A DNA stretch of 64,000 nt, taken from Burkholderia plantarii. Its GTDB lineage: Bacteria > Pseudomonadota > Gammaproteobacteria > Burkholderiales > Burkholderiaceae. The DNA is taken from NCBI RefSeq assembly GCF_001411805.1, contig NZ_CP007213.1, forward strand, positions 2,418,001 to 2,482,000, in the 5' to 3' direction. Below, in pieces: positions 33,249 through 46,104 of the stretch (the first letter of the stretch is position 1; each line of letters begins with the position of its first letter). The notes beneath the pieces are model-generated. The model was given only the letters and a program-made list of their open reading frames with translations, was not told the origin of the DNA and ran no database searches. A program made the translations under genes and the position numbers.

Positions 33249-34052
33249 TCAGCTCAAATCGTTCTGATAGTAATACCCGGTCGTGACATACCAACCGCGC
33301 CGCACTTCGACGGGGCGGTCCCCATAGGTATAGGACACGCGCTCGACCGACAGCAATGGAAATCCGTCGGCCACGCCGAGCAGCACCGCCACGGCGGGTT
33401 CCGCGGCGATCGCGCGGACCTTCTCGGTGGCGCGGATCATGCGCGTGCCGAACTCCGACTCGAACATCGCGTAGAGCGGCCCCTTGTAATCACTGAGGCG
33501 CTCGAACGTGAGGCCGCGGAACATCGCGCCCGGCAGCCAGATCTCGTCGAGCACCGTGGCGACGCCGTCGAACTCCAGCAGCCGGCGCACCTGGACCACC
33601 GGGTCGGCGGGCTTCAGGTCCAGCTGCCGCGCGATCTCGGCGGGCGCCCGGGTGCGGCGGCATTCGAGCAGGCGGCTCACGTGCGGGTGCTCCACGCCGT
33701 CCTCGGCCAGCAGGCGCAGGAAGCGGAACTGCGCGCGCTCCTCGCTGTGGGTGGCCACGAAGGTGCCCTTGCCCTGCCGGCGCACCAGCAGGTTGTCGGC
33801 GGCCAGCTCGTCGATCGCCTTGCGGACCGTGCCCTGGCTCACCTTGTAGCGCGCCGCGAGCTCGACCTCGCTTGGTATGATTTCACCCGGCTTCCACTCG
33901 CCCGATTCCAGCCCCTGCGTGATCAATGCCTTGATCTGCTGATATAAGGGGCTAAAGGTAGGCGATGGCGATGCCGCAGGCGTCACTTCGCCGCCGGCCG
34001 GGCCTTGGCCGGGGGCGTTCGGGTTCGCCGCGTTCGCCTGGTTGGATGTCAT
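33249..34052 (-). CDS. GntR family transcriptional regulator (HutC subfamily)
   Basis: A 267-residue regulator. After an Asn/Pro/Ala-rich N-terminal tail comes the winged helix (PLYQQIKALITQGLESGEWK ... VSQGTVRKAIDELAADNLLV), then a UTRA ligand-binding domain (RLLECRRTRAPAEIARQLDL to the end). The start may be ATG 34052 (MTSNQ) or 34061 (three codons longer); neither has a clear ribosome site. It lies upstream of sdhC and is divergent from mdh, so it is likely to regulate TCA-cycle genes (inference). A perfect palindrome 59 bases upstream is a candidate site for it. Confidence 0.9.
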   Translation of the reverse strand: MTSNQANAANPNAPGQGPAGGEVTPAASPSPTFSPLYQQIKALITQGLESGEWKPGEIIPSEVELAARYKVSQGTVRKAIDELAADNLLVRRQGKGTFVATHSEERAQFRFLRLLAEDGVEHPHVSRLLECRRTRAPAEIARQLDLKPADPVVQVRRLLEFDGVATVLDEIWLPGAMFRGLTFERLSDYKGPLYAMFESEFGTRMIRATEKVRAIAAEPAVAVLLGVADGFPLLSVERVSYTYGDRPVEVRRGWYVTTGYYYQNDLS

Positions 34053-34110
34053 GGCGCGCATTTCAACACAAAGCAGACTTTTACGTCCAGATTTTTCCCG
34101 CAATACATCT

Positions 34111-34124
34111 GTCTTATATAAGAC
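34111..34124. promoter_or_regulatory. Perfect 14-bp palindrome, candidate GntR operator
   Basis: GTCTTATATAAGAC is fully palindromic and AT-rich in a GC-rich setting. It lies between gntR and mdh, 12 bases upstream of the mdh -35 box. Its GT...AC ends and central TATA resemble sites reported for HutC-type regulators. Confidence 0.55.
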
Positions 34125-34136
34125 ATATGATACCGT

Positions 34137-34165
34137 TTGACTTTGCCCGGTCGCACTCCTACACT
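34137..34165 (+). promoter_or_regulatory. Candidate mdh promoter
   Basis: TTGACT (34137-34142) and TACACT (34160-34165) are 17 bases apart, a near-consensus sigma-70 promoter reading toward mdh. It leaves a 5' untranslated region of about 175 bases. Confidence 0.55.
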
Positions 34166-34348
34166 CCGGGGCGAGCGAGGGTTCGCGGCCTCCAGGCGCG
34201 CCCGGCCCGGTGTCGGGGCCGGCTTCGCGGTCACGGCGCGCATGCCCCGAGAGCCCTCCGCCCTGCTTCAACGCATCGCTACGCGTAACGCGCATAGAAT
34301 GGCGTTTTCCCTAGCGTCCTACGCTCATCGTCCTGGAGATTTCTCATC

Positions 34349-35332
34349 ATGGCTAAGCCCGCAAAGCGCGTTGCCGTTACCGGCGCCGCAGGTCAAATCG
34401 CATACTCGCTGCTGTTCCGCATCGCGAACGGCGACCTGCTCGGCAAGGACCAGCCGGTCATCCTGCAACTGCTCGACCTCCCGCAAGCACAAGCCGCCGT
34501 CAAGGGCGTCGTGATGGAACTCGACGACTGCGCGTTCCCGCTGCTGGCCGGCGTGGTCGTCACGGACGATCCGAAGGTCGCGTTCAAGGATGCCGACGTC
34601 GCGCTGCTGGTCGGTGCCCGCCCGCGTTCGAAGGGCATGGAGCGCAAGGACCTGCTGTCGGCCAACGCCGAGATCTTCACGGTGCAGGGCGCCGCGCTGA
34701 ACGAAGTCGCGAGCCGCGACGTGAAGGTGCTGGTGGTCGGCAACCCGGCCAACACGAACGCCTACATCGCGATGAAGTCGGCGCCGGACCTGCCGAAGAA
34801 GAACTTCACGGCGATGCTGCGCCTGGACCACAACCGCGCGCTGTCGCAACTGGCCGCCAAGGCCGGCAAGCCGGTCGCCTCGATCGAGAAGCTCGCCGTG
34901 TGGGGCAACCACTCGCCGACGATGTACCCCGACTTCCGCTTCGCGACCGCCGAAGGCGAATCGCTGCTCAAGCTGATCAACGACGATGTCTGGAACCGCG
35001 ACACGTTCATCCCGACCGTCGGCAAGCGCGGCGCGGCGATCATCGAGGCGCGCGGCCTGTCGTCGGCGGCGTCGGCGGCCAACGCGGCGATCGATCACGT
35101 GCGTGACTGGGTGCTCGGCACCAACGGCAAGTGGGTCACGATGGGCATCCCGTCGGACGGCTCGTATGGCATCCCCGAAGACATCATCTACGGCGTGCCG
35201 GTGGTTTGCGAAAACGGCGAGTACAAGCGCGTGGAAGGCCTGGAAATCGACGCGTTCTCGCGCGAGAAGATGGACGGCACGCTGGCCGAGCTGCTCGAAG
35301 AGCGTGACGGCGTGGCCCACCTGCTGAAGTAA
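34349..35332 (+). CDS. mdh: Malate dehydrogenase
   Basis: A 327-residue NAD-dependent enzyme of the cytosolic-like type found in beta-proteobacteria. Nucleotide loop [19 protein letters not shown]; substrate-binding [16 protein letters not shown] and [16 protein letters not shown]; catalytic His in [12 protein letters not shown]. It oxidises malate to oxaloacetate, feeding citrate synthase encoded nearby. Confidence 0.98.
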
Positions 35333-35356
35333 GTCCCGCCGTTCCGCCCCGGCCTG

Positions 35357-35399
35357 CCGGCGCGGCGGGCGGCTCATCGTTAGAGCCCGCCCGCGCCGG
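35357..35399 (+). terminator. Strong hairpin downstream of mdh
   Basis: CCGGCGCGG...CTC (35357-35375) pairs with GAG...CCGCGCCGG with small bulges, just after the mdh stop. No T-run follows, so it may stabilise the 3' end or pause polymerase rather than terminate by itself. Confidence 0.4.
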
Positions 35400-35534
35400 C
35401 CCGGCCGCCCGGCTCCCGCCGGCGGCCGTCCAGGCCCCGCATTCGATCCGCACGCGCGTTGCCCGCGCCCGCCGCCGCAGCGCCCGTCCGAATCCGATGC
35501 TTTTTCGATCACGCCGCTCCGACGCGTAACGACG

Positions 35535-36557
35535 ATGCCTGCGCTCTCCCCCGCAGAAGTGCTGTACGACGGCGCTTCGCCCCCCGCGCTCCTGCCCTGC
35601 TGCGATCACTACGCCGGCAGCGAGAAACTGATGCGCAAGTCGCTGGCGCTGCAGGCCGAACTGGGCCCGGTGTTCGACGTGACGCTCGACTGCGAGGACG
35701 GCGCCGCCGTCGGCCGCGAGGCCGATCACGCCGAACTGGTCGCCGCGATGCTCGGCGACGAGGCCAACCGCTTCGGCCGAGCCGGCGTGCGGATCCACGA
35801 TTTCACCCATCCGCACTGGCGCGACGACCTGCGCATCGTGCTGCGCGCCGCCCGGCCGCCTGCTTACATTACGCTTCCAAAAGTGACCGACGCGGCAGAC
35901 GTGGCCGAGGTCTGCGCGTTCATCGAAGGCACGCGCCGCGAGCTCGGCATCGCGCGGCCCATCCCGGCCGACGTGCTGGTCGAGACGCACGGCGCGCTCG
36001 CCCAGGTCGCGCGGATCGCCGCGCTGCCGGCCGTCTCGACGCTGAGCTTCGGGCTGATGGATTTCGTCTCCGCGCACCACGGCGCGATTCCCGACGCCGC
36101 GATGCGCGCGCCGGGCCAGTTCGACCATCCGCTGGTGCGCCGCGCCAAGCTCGAGATCGCCGCCGCCTGCCACGCCCACGGCAAGACGCCGTCCCACAAC
36201 GTGACCACCGAGATCCGCGAGATGGCCGTGGTGGCGAGCGACGCCGCCCGCGCGCGCGACGAATTCGGCTATACGCGGATGTGGAGCATCCATCCCGCGC
36301 AGATCCGCGAGATCGTGGCCGCGTTCGCGCCGCGCGAGACCGAAGTCGCGCTGGCCGCCGAGATCCTGCTCGCCGCGCAGGCCGCCGACTGGGGCCCGAC
36401 GCGCCATCGCGACACGCTGCACGACCGCGCCAGCTATCGCTATTACTGGTCGGTGCTGCGCCGTGCGCACGCCGCCGGCGCCGCGCTGCAGGCCGAGGTC
36501 GCGCGCTGGCTGCCCGCCGACGCCGCCCGCGCGGCCGGCAGCCAGGCTCCCGCATGA
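35535..36557 (+). CDS. HpcH/HpaI aldolase / citrate-lyase beta-like CoA-ester lyase
   Basis: A 340-residue TIM-barrel protein of the CitE/malyl-CoA lyase family. Landmarks: FDVTLDCEDGAAVGREADHA with the metal-binding acidic residues, ARPPAYITLPKVTDAADV, VLVETHGALAQVARIAALP and MWSIHPAQIREIV. It probably cleaves or forms a malyl-CoA-type ester; members with this length often act on L-malyl- or beta-methylmalyl-CoA. It follows mdh by 202 bases and precedes prpD and acnA, a TCA/propionate context that fits. Confidence 0.8.
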   Translation: MPALSPAEVLYDGASPPALLPCCDHYAGSEKLMRKSLALQAELGPVFDVTLDCEDGAAVGREADHAELVAAMLGDEANRFGRAGVRIHDFTHPHWRDDLRIVLRAARPPAYITLPKVTDAADVAEVCAFIEGTRRELGIARPIPADVLVETHGALAQVARIAALPAVSTLSFGLMDFVSAHHGAIPDAAMRAPGQFDHPLVRRAKLEIAAACHAHGKTPSHNVTTEIREMAVVASDAARARDEFGYTRMWSIHPAQIREIVAAFAPRETEVALAAEILLAAQAADWGPTRHRDTLHDRASYRYYWSVLRRAHAAGAALQAEVARWLPADAARAAGSQAPA

Positions 36558-36812
36558 GTCGTTCCCGTGCGCCCGGCTCCGCTCCGCCCGCGCCGCACGT
36601 CGGCAAGCATCGACAAACCGGCCAGCCCGCTGGCCCCGAGCTCCCCGCGACTATCGCGAAATCACGACAGAAGCTTCGAATTCCTTTAAAACCATCGGGC
36701 GAATTAGGAGAAAATAGCGGCCGCTGCGCACCCTGGAGACGCGTGCCGCCGCGGTCGAGCGGGCCAGCCGCGTTTCCTGTCCACCCCGACATTGATAAAA
36801 GGTTTTGAGCAC

Positions 36813-37337
36813 ATGAACAAACTGTTGATCGCCACCGCCATCGGCGCCCTGTCCGCGACGCTGCTGACCGTGGCTCCGGCCGCCTCGGCCCAGACCACCA
36901 CGGCCAAGACGACGACGACGAAAAAGGCCGTCGCCAAGCGCCCGGCGCCGAAGCGCCACCTGATCCCGCGCAGCAAGCGCGCCCAGGCGGCCGCGGCGGC
37001 CAAGGTCGATCCGGCGCCCGAAGGCGCGGTCAAGTGGTCGTGCAAGGAAGGCCTGTCCTACCTGCTCGCCGGCGACATGAAGCGTGACCAGATCGTCACC
37101 GTCCACTGGGCGAACAAGAACTACAAGCTGCCGCGTCAGGCCACCACCACCGGCGCCGACGTGTTCTACGATCCGGCCAGCGGCCTGAAGCTCGTCGTGA
37201 TCCCGACCAAGGGCATGCTGTTCAGCGACAAGGAAGACACGCGCCTGGCCGACGAATGCGTGACCGCCGAGATGGCCGCGAACGGCACGCTGGCACCGAC
37301 GCAGTCGAACGAACTCGCGCCGAACACCGGCAAGTAA
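36813..37337 (+). CDS. Exported protein with MliC-like lysozyme-inhibitor domain
   Basis: A 174-residue protein with signal peptide [18 protein letters not shown]...ASA, a Thr/Lys/Arg-rich basic segment, and a C-terminal domain of about 80 residues. This domain ([48 protein letters not shown]) shows the paired Cys, the xYxLPxxxxxxGxxF strand and the KGxxxxF turn seen in MliC/PliC inhibitors of c-type lysozyme. I start at ATG 36813 with AAAAGG upstream; a TTG at 36792 would obscure the signal peptide. Family assignment is by pattern only. Confidence 0.6.
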   Translation: MNKLLIATAIGALSATLLTVAPAASAQTTTAKTTTTKKAVAKRPAPKRHLIPRSKRAQAAAAAKVDPAPEGAVKWSCKEGLSYLLAGDMKRDQIVTVHWANKNYKLPRQATTTGADVFYDPASGLKLVVIPTKGMLFSDKEDTRLADECVTAEMAANGTLAPTQSNELAPNTGK

Positions 37338-37393
37338 GCGCCCCGGCGTCACCGCCCTACAGGAAGCAATCGGCCGCCACGACAGGAAACCCG

Positions 37394-38845
37394 ATGTCCG
37401 CTCCGCAAACGAACGTCCGGCCCGCGCCGGACCCGGTACTGGTCGAGATCGTCGACTACGTGCTGGATGTCGAGATCGGCAGTGCGCTCGCGCTCGACAC
37501 GGCGCGCCACTGCCTGCTCGATACGCTCGGCTGCGGGCTCGAGGCCCTGTCGTATCCGGCCTGCACCAAGCTGCTCGGGCCGCTGGTGCCGGGCACCAGC
37601 GTGCCGCATGGCGCCCGGGTGCCCGGCACCGCGTTCCAGCTCGATCCGGTCAAGGCCGCGTTCGACATCGGCACCACGATCCGCTGGCTCGACTTCAACG
37701 ACACCTGGCTCGCGGCCGAATGGGGCCATCCGTCCGACAATCTCGGCGGCATCCTGGCCACCGCCGACTGGCTCTCGCGCACCGCCGTGGCGGCCGGCAA
37801 GCCGCCGCTCACGATGCGCGCGGTGCTGATGGCGATGATCAAGGCGCACGAGATCCAGGGCTGCCTCGCGCTCGAGAACGCGTTCAACCGCGTCGGGCTC
37901 GACCACGTGCTGCTGGTCAAGGTCGCCTCCACCGCCGTGGTCGGGCAGCTGCTCGGCCTCACCCGCGACGAACTCGTCAACGCGCTGTCGCTCGCGTTCG
38001 TCGACGGCCAGGCGCTGCGCACCTACCGGCACGCGCCCAACACCGGCTCGCGCAAGTCGTGGGCGGCCGGCGACGCCACCTCGCGCGCCGTGCGCCTCGC
38101 GCTGATCGCGCGCACCGGCGAGATGGGCTACCCCACGGCGCTCAGCGCGCCCGTGTGGGGCTTCTACGACGTGCTTTTCGAGGGCAAGCCGTTCCGCTTT
38201 CAACGCCCTTACGGCAGCTACGTGATGGAGAACGTGCTGTTCAAGATCGCGTTCCCCGCCGAATTCCACGCCCAGACCGCCGCCGAGGCGGCGCTCGTGC
38301 TGCACCGCCGGCTCGCCGAGGCGGGCCGCGGCGCCGAGTCGATCCGGCGCGTCACGATCCGCACGCACGAGGCCGCGATCCGGATCATCGACAAGACCGG
38401 GCCGCTCGCCAACCCCGCCGACCGCGACCACTGCATCCAGTACATGGTGGCCGTGCCGCTGCTGTTCGGACGCCTGAGCGCCGCCGACTACGAGGACGAC
38501 GTCGCGGCCGACCCGCGCATCGACGCGCTGCGCGCGAAGATCGCCTGCGTGGAAGACCCGCAGTTCACGAAGGATTATCACGACCCGGACAAGCGCGCGA
38601 TCGCCAACGGATTGACCGTCGAGCTTGACGACGGCACCGTGTTCGAGGAGGTGGTGGTCGAGTACCCGCTCGGCCACCGGCGCCGGCGCGCGGAGGGCAT
38701 CCCGCTGCTGCTCGACAAGTTCCGCACCCACCTCGCGCGCCGTTTCCCGGCGAAACAGCAACAAGCGATTCTCGACGTGTCGCTGGACCAGGCAAGGCTC
38801 GAGGCCATGCCGGTCAATGAATACGTCGACTTGTATGTGATCTAG
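37394..38845 (+). CDS. prpD: 2-methylcitrate dehydratase (MmgE/PrpD family)
   Basis: A 483-residue enzyme of the propionate-degrading methylcitrate cycle. It shows the family segments [52 protein letters not shown] and [23 protein letters not shown] precedes ATG 37394. It lies 48 bases ahead of acnA, and the two are probably one transcript. No prpB or prpC is visible in this window. Confidence 0.92.
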   Translation: MSAPQTNVRPAPDPVLVEIVDYVLDVEIGSALALDTARHCLLDTLGCGLEALSYPACTKLLGPLVPGTSVPHGARVPGTAFQLDPVKAAFDIGTTIRWLDFNDTWLAAEWGHPSDNLGGILATADWLSRTAVAAGKPPLTMRAVLMAMIKAHEIQGCLALENAFNRVGLDHVLLVKVASTAVVGQLLGLTRDELVNALSLAFVDGQALRTYRHAPNTGSRKSWAAGDATSRAVRLALIARTGEMGYPTALSAPVWGFYDVLFEGKPFRFQRPYGSYVMENVLFKIAFPAEFHAQTAAEAALVLHRRLAEAGRGAESIRRVTIRTHEAAIRIIDKTGPLANPADRDHCIQYMVAVPLLFGRLSAADYEDDVAADPRIDALRAKIACVEDPQFTKDYHDPDKRAIANGLTVELDDGTVFEEVVVEYPLGHRRRRAEGIPLLLDKFRTHLARRFPAKQQQAILDVSLDQARLEAMPVNEYVDLYVI

Positions 38846-38893
38846 CCGTCAGATACAGGACTTCTTTCCTCGCCTTAACCCAGGAAAAACACC

Positions 38894-41611
<2,718 letters not shown>

Positions 41612-41679
41612 GCGGTCTGTTTATTTTTTGCAGGTGCCGCGTGTTGGGAGTGTGGTTGCTTCCGGTGCGCGGACATTCG

Positions 41680-41707
41680 AGCCCGGCTTTGGCCGGGCTT
41701 TTTTTGT
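41680..41707 (+). terminator. Intrinsic terminator downstream of acnA
   Basis: Stem AGCCCGG (41680-41686) / CCGGGCT (41693-41699) followed by a run of seven T. It ends the prpD-acnA transcript and marks the edge of the accessory stretch. Confidence 0.92.
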
Positions 41708-41778
41708 TTTGGAGAACGTGGGCGGCGAGCGGCTCGTGATTGGGAGCGGCTTGCTGGCCTTGAAGCGGGCAATGGCGC

Positions 41779-41960
41779 ATGTCGCCGCCGCGACTGGGCA
41801 TGCCGACGAGTGCCGGTGTGCGGGAGATCATTCCCCGACTTCCCCGTTTCGCTGAACGCCATCCGCTGCTACGAATCGATGTCGTGCTCGACGACCGTCG
41901 TCAGGACCTTGTCCGCGACGCAGTCGATGTCGCGATCCGGACCCGCTCGCAGCAGGGCAC
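41779..41960 (+). pseudogene. Remnant of a LysR-type regulator
   Basis: The frame from 41779 reads like part of a LysR effector-binding domain: VREIIPRLPRFAERHPLLRI then DVVLDDRRQDLVRDAVDVAI. In a full regulator this covers roughly residues 95-150. No DNA-binding helix-turn-helix part lies upstream, and the family pattern ends at about 41960 although the frame stays open to 42138. It is a truncated leftover. The remainder of the gap to the chemoreceptor gene (41961-42212) shows nothing recognisable. Confidence 0.7.
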
Positions 41961-42212
41961 AGAGGCCTTGAAACGTTTAGACGTCAATGCGCCCCGGCAG
42001 GGGTCGGTTATTGCCCGCTCAGGCGCGATCGTTTCGATCGCAAAACGTGGAAGGTCCCGAGGGAAGTGTCCGTTGTGTAGCGTTGATGCAGCAGATGATG
42101 CGTCAACGCCGAACTTGGACGAATTGCTGCGAAGCTGAGCCGAAGGTTACCGGCACAGACGCAAGAAAAAATTCCGCGCGGCAGGTAGTGGTTTTAGAAC
42201 CCGCCCGCTTGC

Positions 42213-43967
42213 TCAGAAAGTCTGCCAACTGTCCACGTCATTGGTGGCCATGCCGTTGGGCAGCGAAGCAGGCACCGGCTCGGTACGCTCCATTGTCCGC
42301 GTGCGGGCAGTCTGAGTTTGGGCCAGGACGCGGGCCTTCGCCGTGCCTCCCGAACGACGCGCGACCGGCAGCACGGTCTTTGGCGGCTCCGCCGCCCAGG
42401 TAGCCGCGCCACCTTCGACGTTGAACACCGACACGGCCCCGCGCAGTTCCTGCGCCTGCTGCGCCAGCGCTTGCGCCGCTGCGGATGCCTGCTCCACCAG
42501 TGCCGCGTTCTGCTGCGTGACCTCGTCCATCTGCGTGATCGCGGTGTTGACCTGTCCGATGCCGGTGCTCTGCTCTTCAGAAGCCGCCGCGATCTCGTTC
42601 ATGATGTCGGTGGTGCGGCGCGACGCTGTCACGATTTCGTCCATCGTCCGGCCTGCATTTTCGACCAGCTTCGAGCCTCTCTCGATACGTGTCACCGACT
42701 CCGTAATCAGCTCCTTGATTTCCTTCGCGGCGCTCGCACTGCGCTGCGCCAGCGTGCGGACCTCGCCGGCCACGACCGCGAAACCGCGGCCCTGTTCGCC
42801 GGCGCGCGCCGCCTCGACAGCCGCGTTCAGCGCGAGGATATTGGTCTGGAAAGCGATCCCTTCGATGACGCTGATGATCTCGGCGACCCGAGCCGAACTC
42901 TCCGCAATCTCGTGCATGGTCGCAACGACATGGCCGATCTCCGCGCCGCCACGTTGCGCGACGCCGGAGCCGGTTTCGGCCAACTGGCTCGCCTGTCTGG
43001 CGTTGTCCGCGTTCTGACGCACGACGCTGGTCAATTCCTCCATGCTCGACGCGGTCTCTTCCAGCGACGCAGCTTGTTGCTCGGTGCGCTGCGATAGATT
43101 GGTGTTGCCTTGCGCGATCTCGGCGGCGGCGATCGTAATCGATTCGCTCGAACGCTTGATGCCACGCACGATACCGGTCAGTTGCTCTTTCATCTCGACC
43201 AGTGAATGCATCAGGCTGCTGGTGTCGCCGGTCTTCAGGGGCACGGCAATGTGCAGATTGCCCGCGGCGATCGCACTGGCCATCGCCGCCGCTTCCCGCG
43301 GCTCGCCGCCGAGCTGTCCGACCACCCCGCGAGCGATCAGCAGCGCCACGCCCAACGCAATCACAGCGGCGGCGGCGCTGAAGCCGATCGTCAACGCAAT
43401 CGCGGTGTGATATGCATCGTTGGCGCTCGCGCCTTCGTGCGCGGCGCCTTGCTCATTGATGGCGACGATCTTGTCGATATTCTTTGCGAGCGCGTCGCGA
43501 ACCGTGCCCGCCTGCCCCGTGAGAATGCTCATCGCTTGCGCCCGGTTGCCAGCCTTTGCCTGCTCGCGCACCTGGCGATCGAGATCCAGGTACTGGGGCG
43601 CAAGCGTCCGTATTTCCGCATAAGCCGTCTTCTCATCGGGCTCCGAGATGAGCTTTTCGTAGGCTGCGCTGGCGAGCCGGAACTTCTCGACACGCGGATC
43701 CATCCTCGATTCCACCGCTTGCACTTCGTCGGCCTTGTCGGTCGACGCCATGCGGAACTCCGCGAGACGGATCTGATTCAGCGCGTTCTGCATTTGCAGA
43801 CTGGTGCTGACGCTGGCCGACCATTTGTCGCGCAACGCTGCCACGTGATCATTTTCCGCACTGATCACGCTGAGCGAAAACACGCCCAGACCGACCAGCA
43901 GGAGGATGACTACAGCAAAAGCCGAGACCAGCTGCGTCACCACTCTCATGTTCTTCAGATACGCCAC
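42213..43967 (-). CDS. Methyl-accepting chemotaxis protein
   Basis: A 584-residue chemoreceptor. Membrane helix at residues 8-33, periplasmic four-helix-type sensor with no recognised ligand signature, second membrane helix around 190-215, HAMP-like region, then a kinase-control domain with the hairpin tip [20 protein letters not shown]. The C-terminus ends SWQTF, matching the xWxxF tether that binds CheR/CheB in high-abundance receptors. The start is GTG 43967 with AGGA upstream. No che genes are adjacent. The 286 bases upstream hold no gene. Confidence 0.92.
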   Translation of the reverse strand: MAYLKNMRVVTQLVSAFAVVILLLVGLGVFSLSVISAENDHVAALRDKWSASVSTSLQMQNALNQIRLAEFRMASTDKADEVQAVESRMDPRVEKFRLASAAYEKLISEPDEKTAYAEIRTLAPQYLDLDRQVREQAKAGNRAQAMSILTGQAGTVRDALAKNIDKIVAINEQGAAHEGASANDAYHTAIALTIGFSAAAAVIALGVALLIARGVVGQLGGEPREAAAMASAIAAGNLHIAVPLKTGDTSSLMHSLVEMKEQLTGIVRGIKRSSESITIAAAEIAQGNTNLSQRTEQQAASLEETASSMEELTSVVRQNADNARQASQLAETGSGVAQRGGAEIGHVVATMHEIAESSARVAEIISVIEGIAFQTNILALNAAVEAARAGEQGRGFAVVAGEVRTLAQRSASAAKEIKELITESVTRIERGSKLVENAGRTMDEIVTASRRTTDIMNEIAAASEEQSTGIGQVNTAITQMDEVTQQNAALVEQASAAAQALAQQAQELRGAVSVFNVEGGAATWAAEPPKTVLPVARRSGGTAKARVLAQTQTARTRTMERTEPVPASLPNGMATNDVDSWQTF

Positions 43968-44253
43968 GATGTTTTCCTGTACGCCCGCGACCTACTCGTG
44001 GCTTTCGAACCGGTGGCGCGCGTCCATGCCCGTTTCGGCCTCGTCGTCGAATTAAGTAAAGCTAACGTAGGTATTTACGACGAGTTCCCATGAAACTTTA
44101 GGTGCGTCGACGTAGCCGGCAGCCTGCCGGCACGGAAGGTCTTGCATCGCCCCGTCACGGTCTGCCGCACATCCGCGAAGCGGACGTTCGATTGGCGCCT
44201 CGCAGTGCCATTCACTCGGACTGGCATAGCCGCAGGTCCATCCTCCCTGGACC

Positions 44254-45120
44254 TTAGGTCAGATGCGTCGAGCAGGACATCAGACTGTCGAGCTTATCGA
44301 CGGTGCCACAACCTTCAAGCGGCGTGTAGACCGTGAGCTTCCGTTCGGAGCCGTCCAGTAGCGCGAAACTGGTGTATTCAAAAGTCATCGAGCCTTTTTC
44401 CGGATGATTGATGCGCTTGAGGTTCGATAACGGATTGAGCACCTCGTGCTTGGGCCACCAAGCATTGAACTCGACGCTACATGCTCGTAACGTCGAAATC
44501 AGTCGCCGGAAATCAGGATCGCCGACATAGCGCGCGCTGTCGAGGCGAAACATCGCGACGGCCGCTCGCGCCAATATCTCCCAGTCAACGAGCAGACGGC
44601 GGTGCTGCTCGTTCGCAAATACCATGAACATCAAATTGCGTTCATCGGTTGCGATCCGCGCGTAGTCGCCGAACACCCGTGAAGCGGCACGGTTCCATCC
44701 GAGGATGTCCCAGCGCGGCCCGGTCACATACGCGGGCTGCCTCGTCAGGCTATCGAGCATCCGCTGCACCGGTTCCTCCAGTTTTTCCGAATAAACGGGC
44801 CTGATGTCCGGTGACGGCCGATCGCTCAATACGAACAGATGCTGTCGCTCCACCGCGTCGAGTCTCAAGGCATTCGCGATCGCCACGAGTACCTCCCGCG
44901 AGGCACGCACGTCGCGCCCTTGTTCGAGCCACGTGTACCACGTGGTGCCGACGTCCGCGAGCATCGCCACTTCCTCGCGGCGTAAGCCCGGCGTACGGCG
45001 CCGGAGACCCTCCGGCAGTCCGACCATTGCCGGACTCAGGCTCTCGCGTCTTGAACGCAAAAATGCGCCCAGTTCGGCGCGACGGCTTTGGGTGCTATGG
45101 ATTGGGTCACTCGTCGTCAT
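44254..45120 (-). CDS. XRE-type helix-turn-helix regulator with MmyB-like ligand domain
   Basis: A 288-residue regulator. N-terminal HTH: RRAELGAFLRSRRESLSP, RTPGLRREEVAMLADVGTTW, YTWLEQGRDVRASREVL. The C-terminal MmyB-like domain contains VTGPRWDILGWNRAASRVFG and WWPKHEVLNP. ATG 45120 gives the conserved start of the family. It is divergent from the SDR gene at 45269, the common arrangement in which such regulators control the neighbouring oxidoreductase (inference). Confidence 0.87.
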   Translation of the reverse strand: MTTSDPIHSTQSRRAELGAFLRSRRESLSPAMVGLPEGLRRRTPGLRREEVAMLADVGTTWYTWLEQGRDVRASREVLVAIANALRLDAVERQHLFVLSDRPSPDIRPVYSEKLEEPVQRMLDSLTRQPAYVTGPRWDILGWNRAASRVFGDYARIATDERNLMFMVFANEQHRRLLVDWEILARAAVAMFRLDSARYVGDPDFRRLISTLRACSVEFNAWWPKHEVLNPLSNLKRINHPEKGSMTFEYTSFALLDGSERKLTVYTPLEGCGTVDKLDSLMSCSTHLT

Positions 45121-45268
45121 CGTGGTAGTCGTCAATACCAGTATCGATCCAAAACTGCTTACCGTCTGGAAAAGCGCAGAGCATGTGCGGGAGATCGACT
45201 GTCGATCTTCGATGCCGGTCCGCACGGCTTCCGAGGCCCGGAATCTTTATAGAACGGAGAACTCAATC

Positions 45269-45985
45269 ATGTCACAACATGTTTTTATCGTCGGTGCATC
45301 TTCCGGTATTGGGCTGGCTACTGCCAGGCGTCTTTTATCTGAAGGCTACGCGGTTACGATCGCGGGACGAAGTCAAACCCGATTGGCCGAGGCAAAGGTT
45401 GCGCTCGACAATGCCGCCAACACGGTCGAGTTCGATGCGTCTTCCGATAGGTCGAACCTCGCAAGAATGTTCTCGCAGATCGGGACGATTGACCATCTGG
45501 TACTCGCCGTTGGCAGCAGCAAAGGAGGCGGTCCGTTTCCTTCCGTGAGTCTCGACGATGTACGCATGGGATTCGAGGAAAAGGTCTTTCCTCATATCGC
45601 ATGCGCGCAGGCAGCCCTTTCGTCGATCGCGGAGAACGGAAGCATCACGTTTATTTCTGCCGTGACGGCGCACACGGCCATGCCCGGTACCGCAGGTCTT
45701 GGCGCCGCGAATGCGGCGATTGCCGCAATGGTGCCTATCTTGGCGGCGGAGCTCAGGCCATTGCGGATCAATGCAGTATCGCCCGGCGTAATCGATACGC
45801 CGTGGTGGGATTTCCTGCCGGCGCAGGACAAGGCGTCCGTGTTTGCTGGTTACGCAGCGAAAACGCCTGTGGGACGAGTTGGCCAGCCCGACGATATTGC
45901 TCGCGCCATCGCATTTTTAACTTCAAATACGTTCATGACGGGCCAAACCATCGTGTGCGATGGTGGGCTCGGTTTGAGTTCATAA
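45269..45985 (+). CDS. Short-chain dehydrogenase/reductase family protein lacking the usual Tyr-Lys pair
   Basis: A 238-residue SDR-fold protein with an intact NAD(P) loop (IVGASSGIGLATARRL), an Asp/Ser-rich second strand, and the C-terminal PVGRVGQPDDIARAIAFL and QTIVCDGGLGLS segments. At the usual YxxxK site it reads GLGAANAAIAAM, so both the catalytic Tyr and Lys appear to be replaced. GGAG lies nine bases before the ATG. Catalysis may be altered or lost; some SDR subfamilies naturally lack these residues. The divergent HTH gene probably controls it. Confidence 0.85.
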   Translation: MSQHVFIVGASSGIGLATARRLLSEGYAVTIAGRSQTRLAEAKVALDNAANTVEFDASSDRSNLARMFSQIGTIDHLVLAVGSSKGGGPFPSVSLDDVRMGFEEKVFPHIACAQAALSSIAENGSITFISAVTAHTAMPGTAGLGAANAAIAAMVPILAAELRPLRINAVSPGVIDTPWWDFLPAQDKASVFAGYAAKTPVGRVGQPDDIARAIAFLTSNTFMTGQTIVCDGGLGLSS

Positions 45986-46029
45986 GTAGCGTTGGGGATT
46001 AGCCGGTCGATACCGACGGCTAACGGAGG

Positions 46030-46095
46030 CGACCGGCTGCTCCTGGCCGGCTTCCGCCTGATGGGATTGGCAGTAGCCGACCCACTCCGGTCGTC
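46030..46095. repeat. Degenerate GC-rich interspersed repeat, copy 1
   Basis: The segment reads GGCGACCGGCTGCTCCTGGC... and ends with CCACTCCGGTCG. Its outer CGACCGG/CCGGTCG arms are complementary, and the CTGGCCGGC core recurs in other gaps of this accessory stretch (47165, 50525). It is non-coding. Confidence 0.45.
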
Positions 46096-46104
46096 TGGTT
46101 TGCT

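Noticed and set aside
43968..44253. Flagellar sigma-28 promoter upstream of the chemoreceptor
   Set aside because: A GGCCGAAAC segment and AT-rich sequence are present, but the spacing does not fit TAAA-N15-GCCGATAA.
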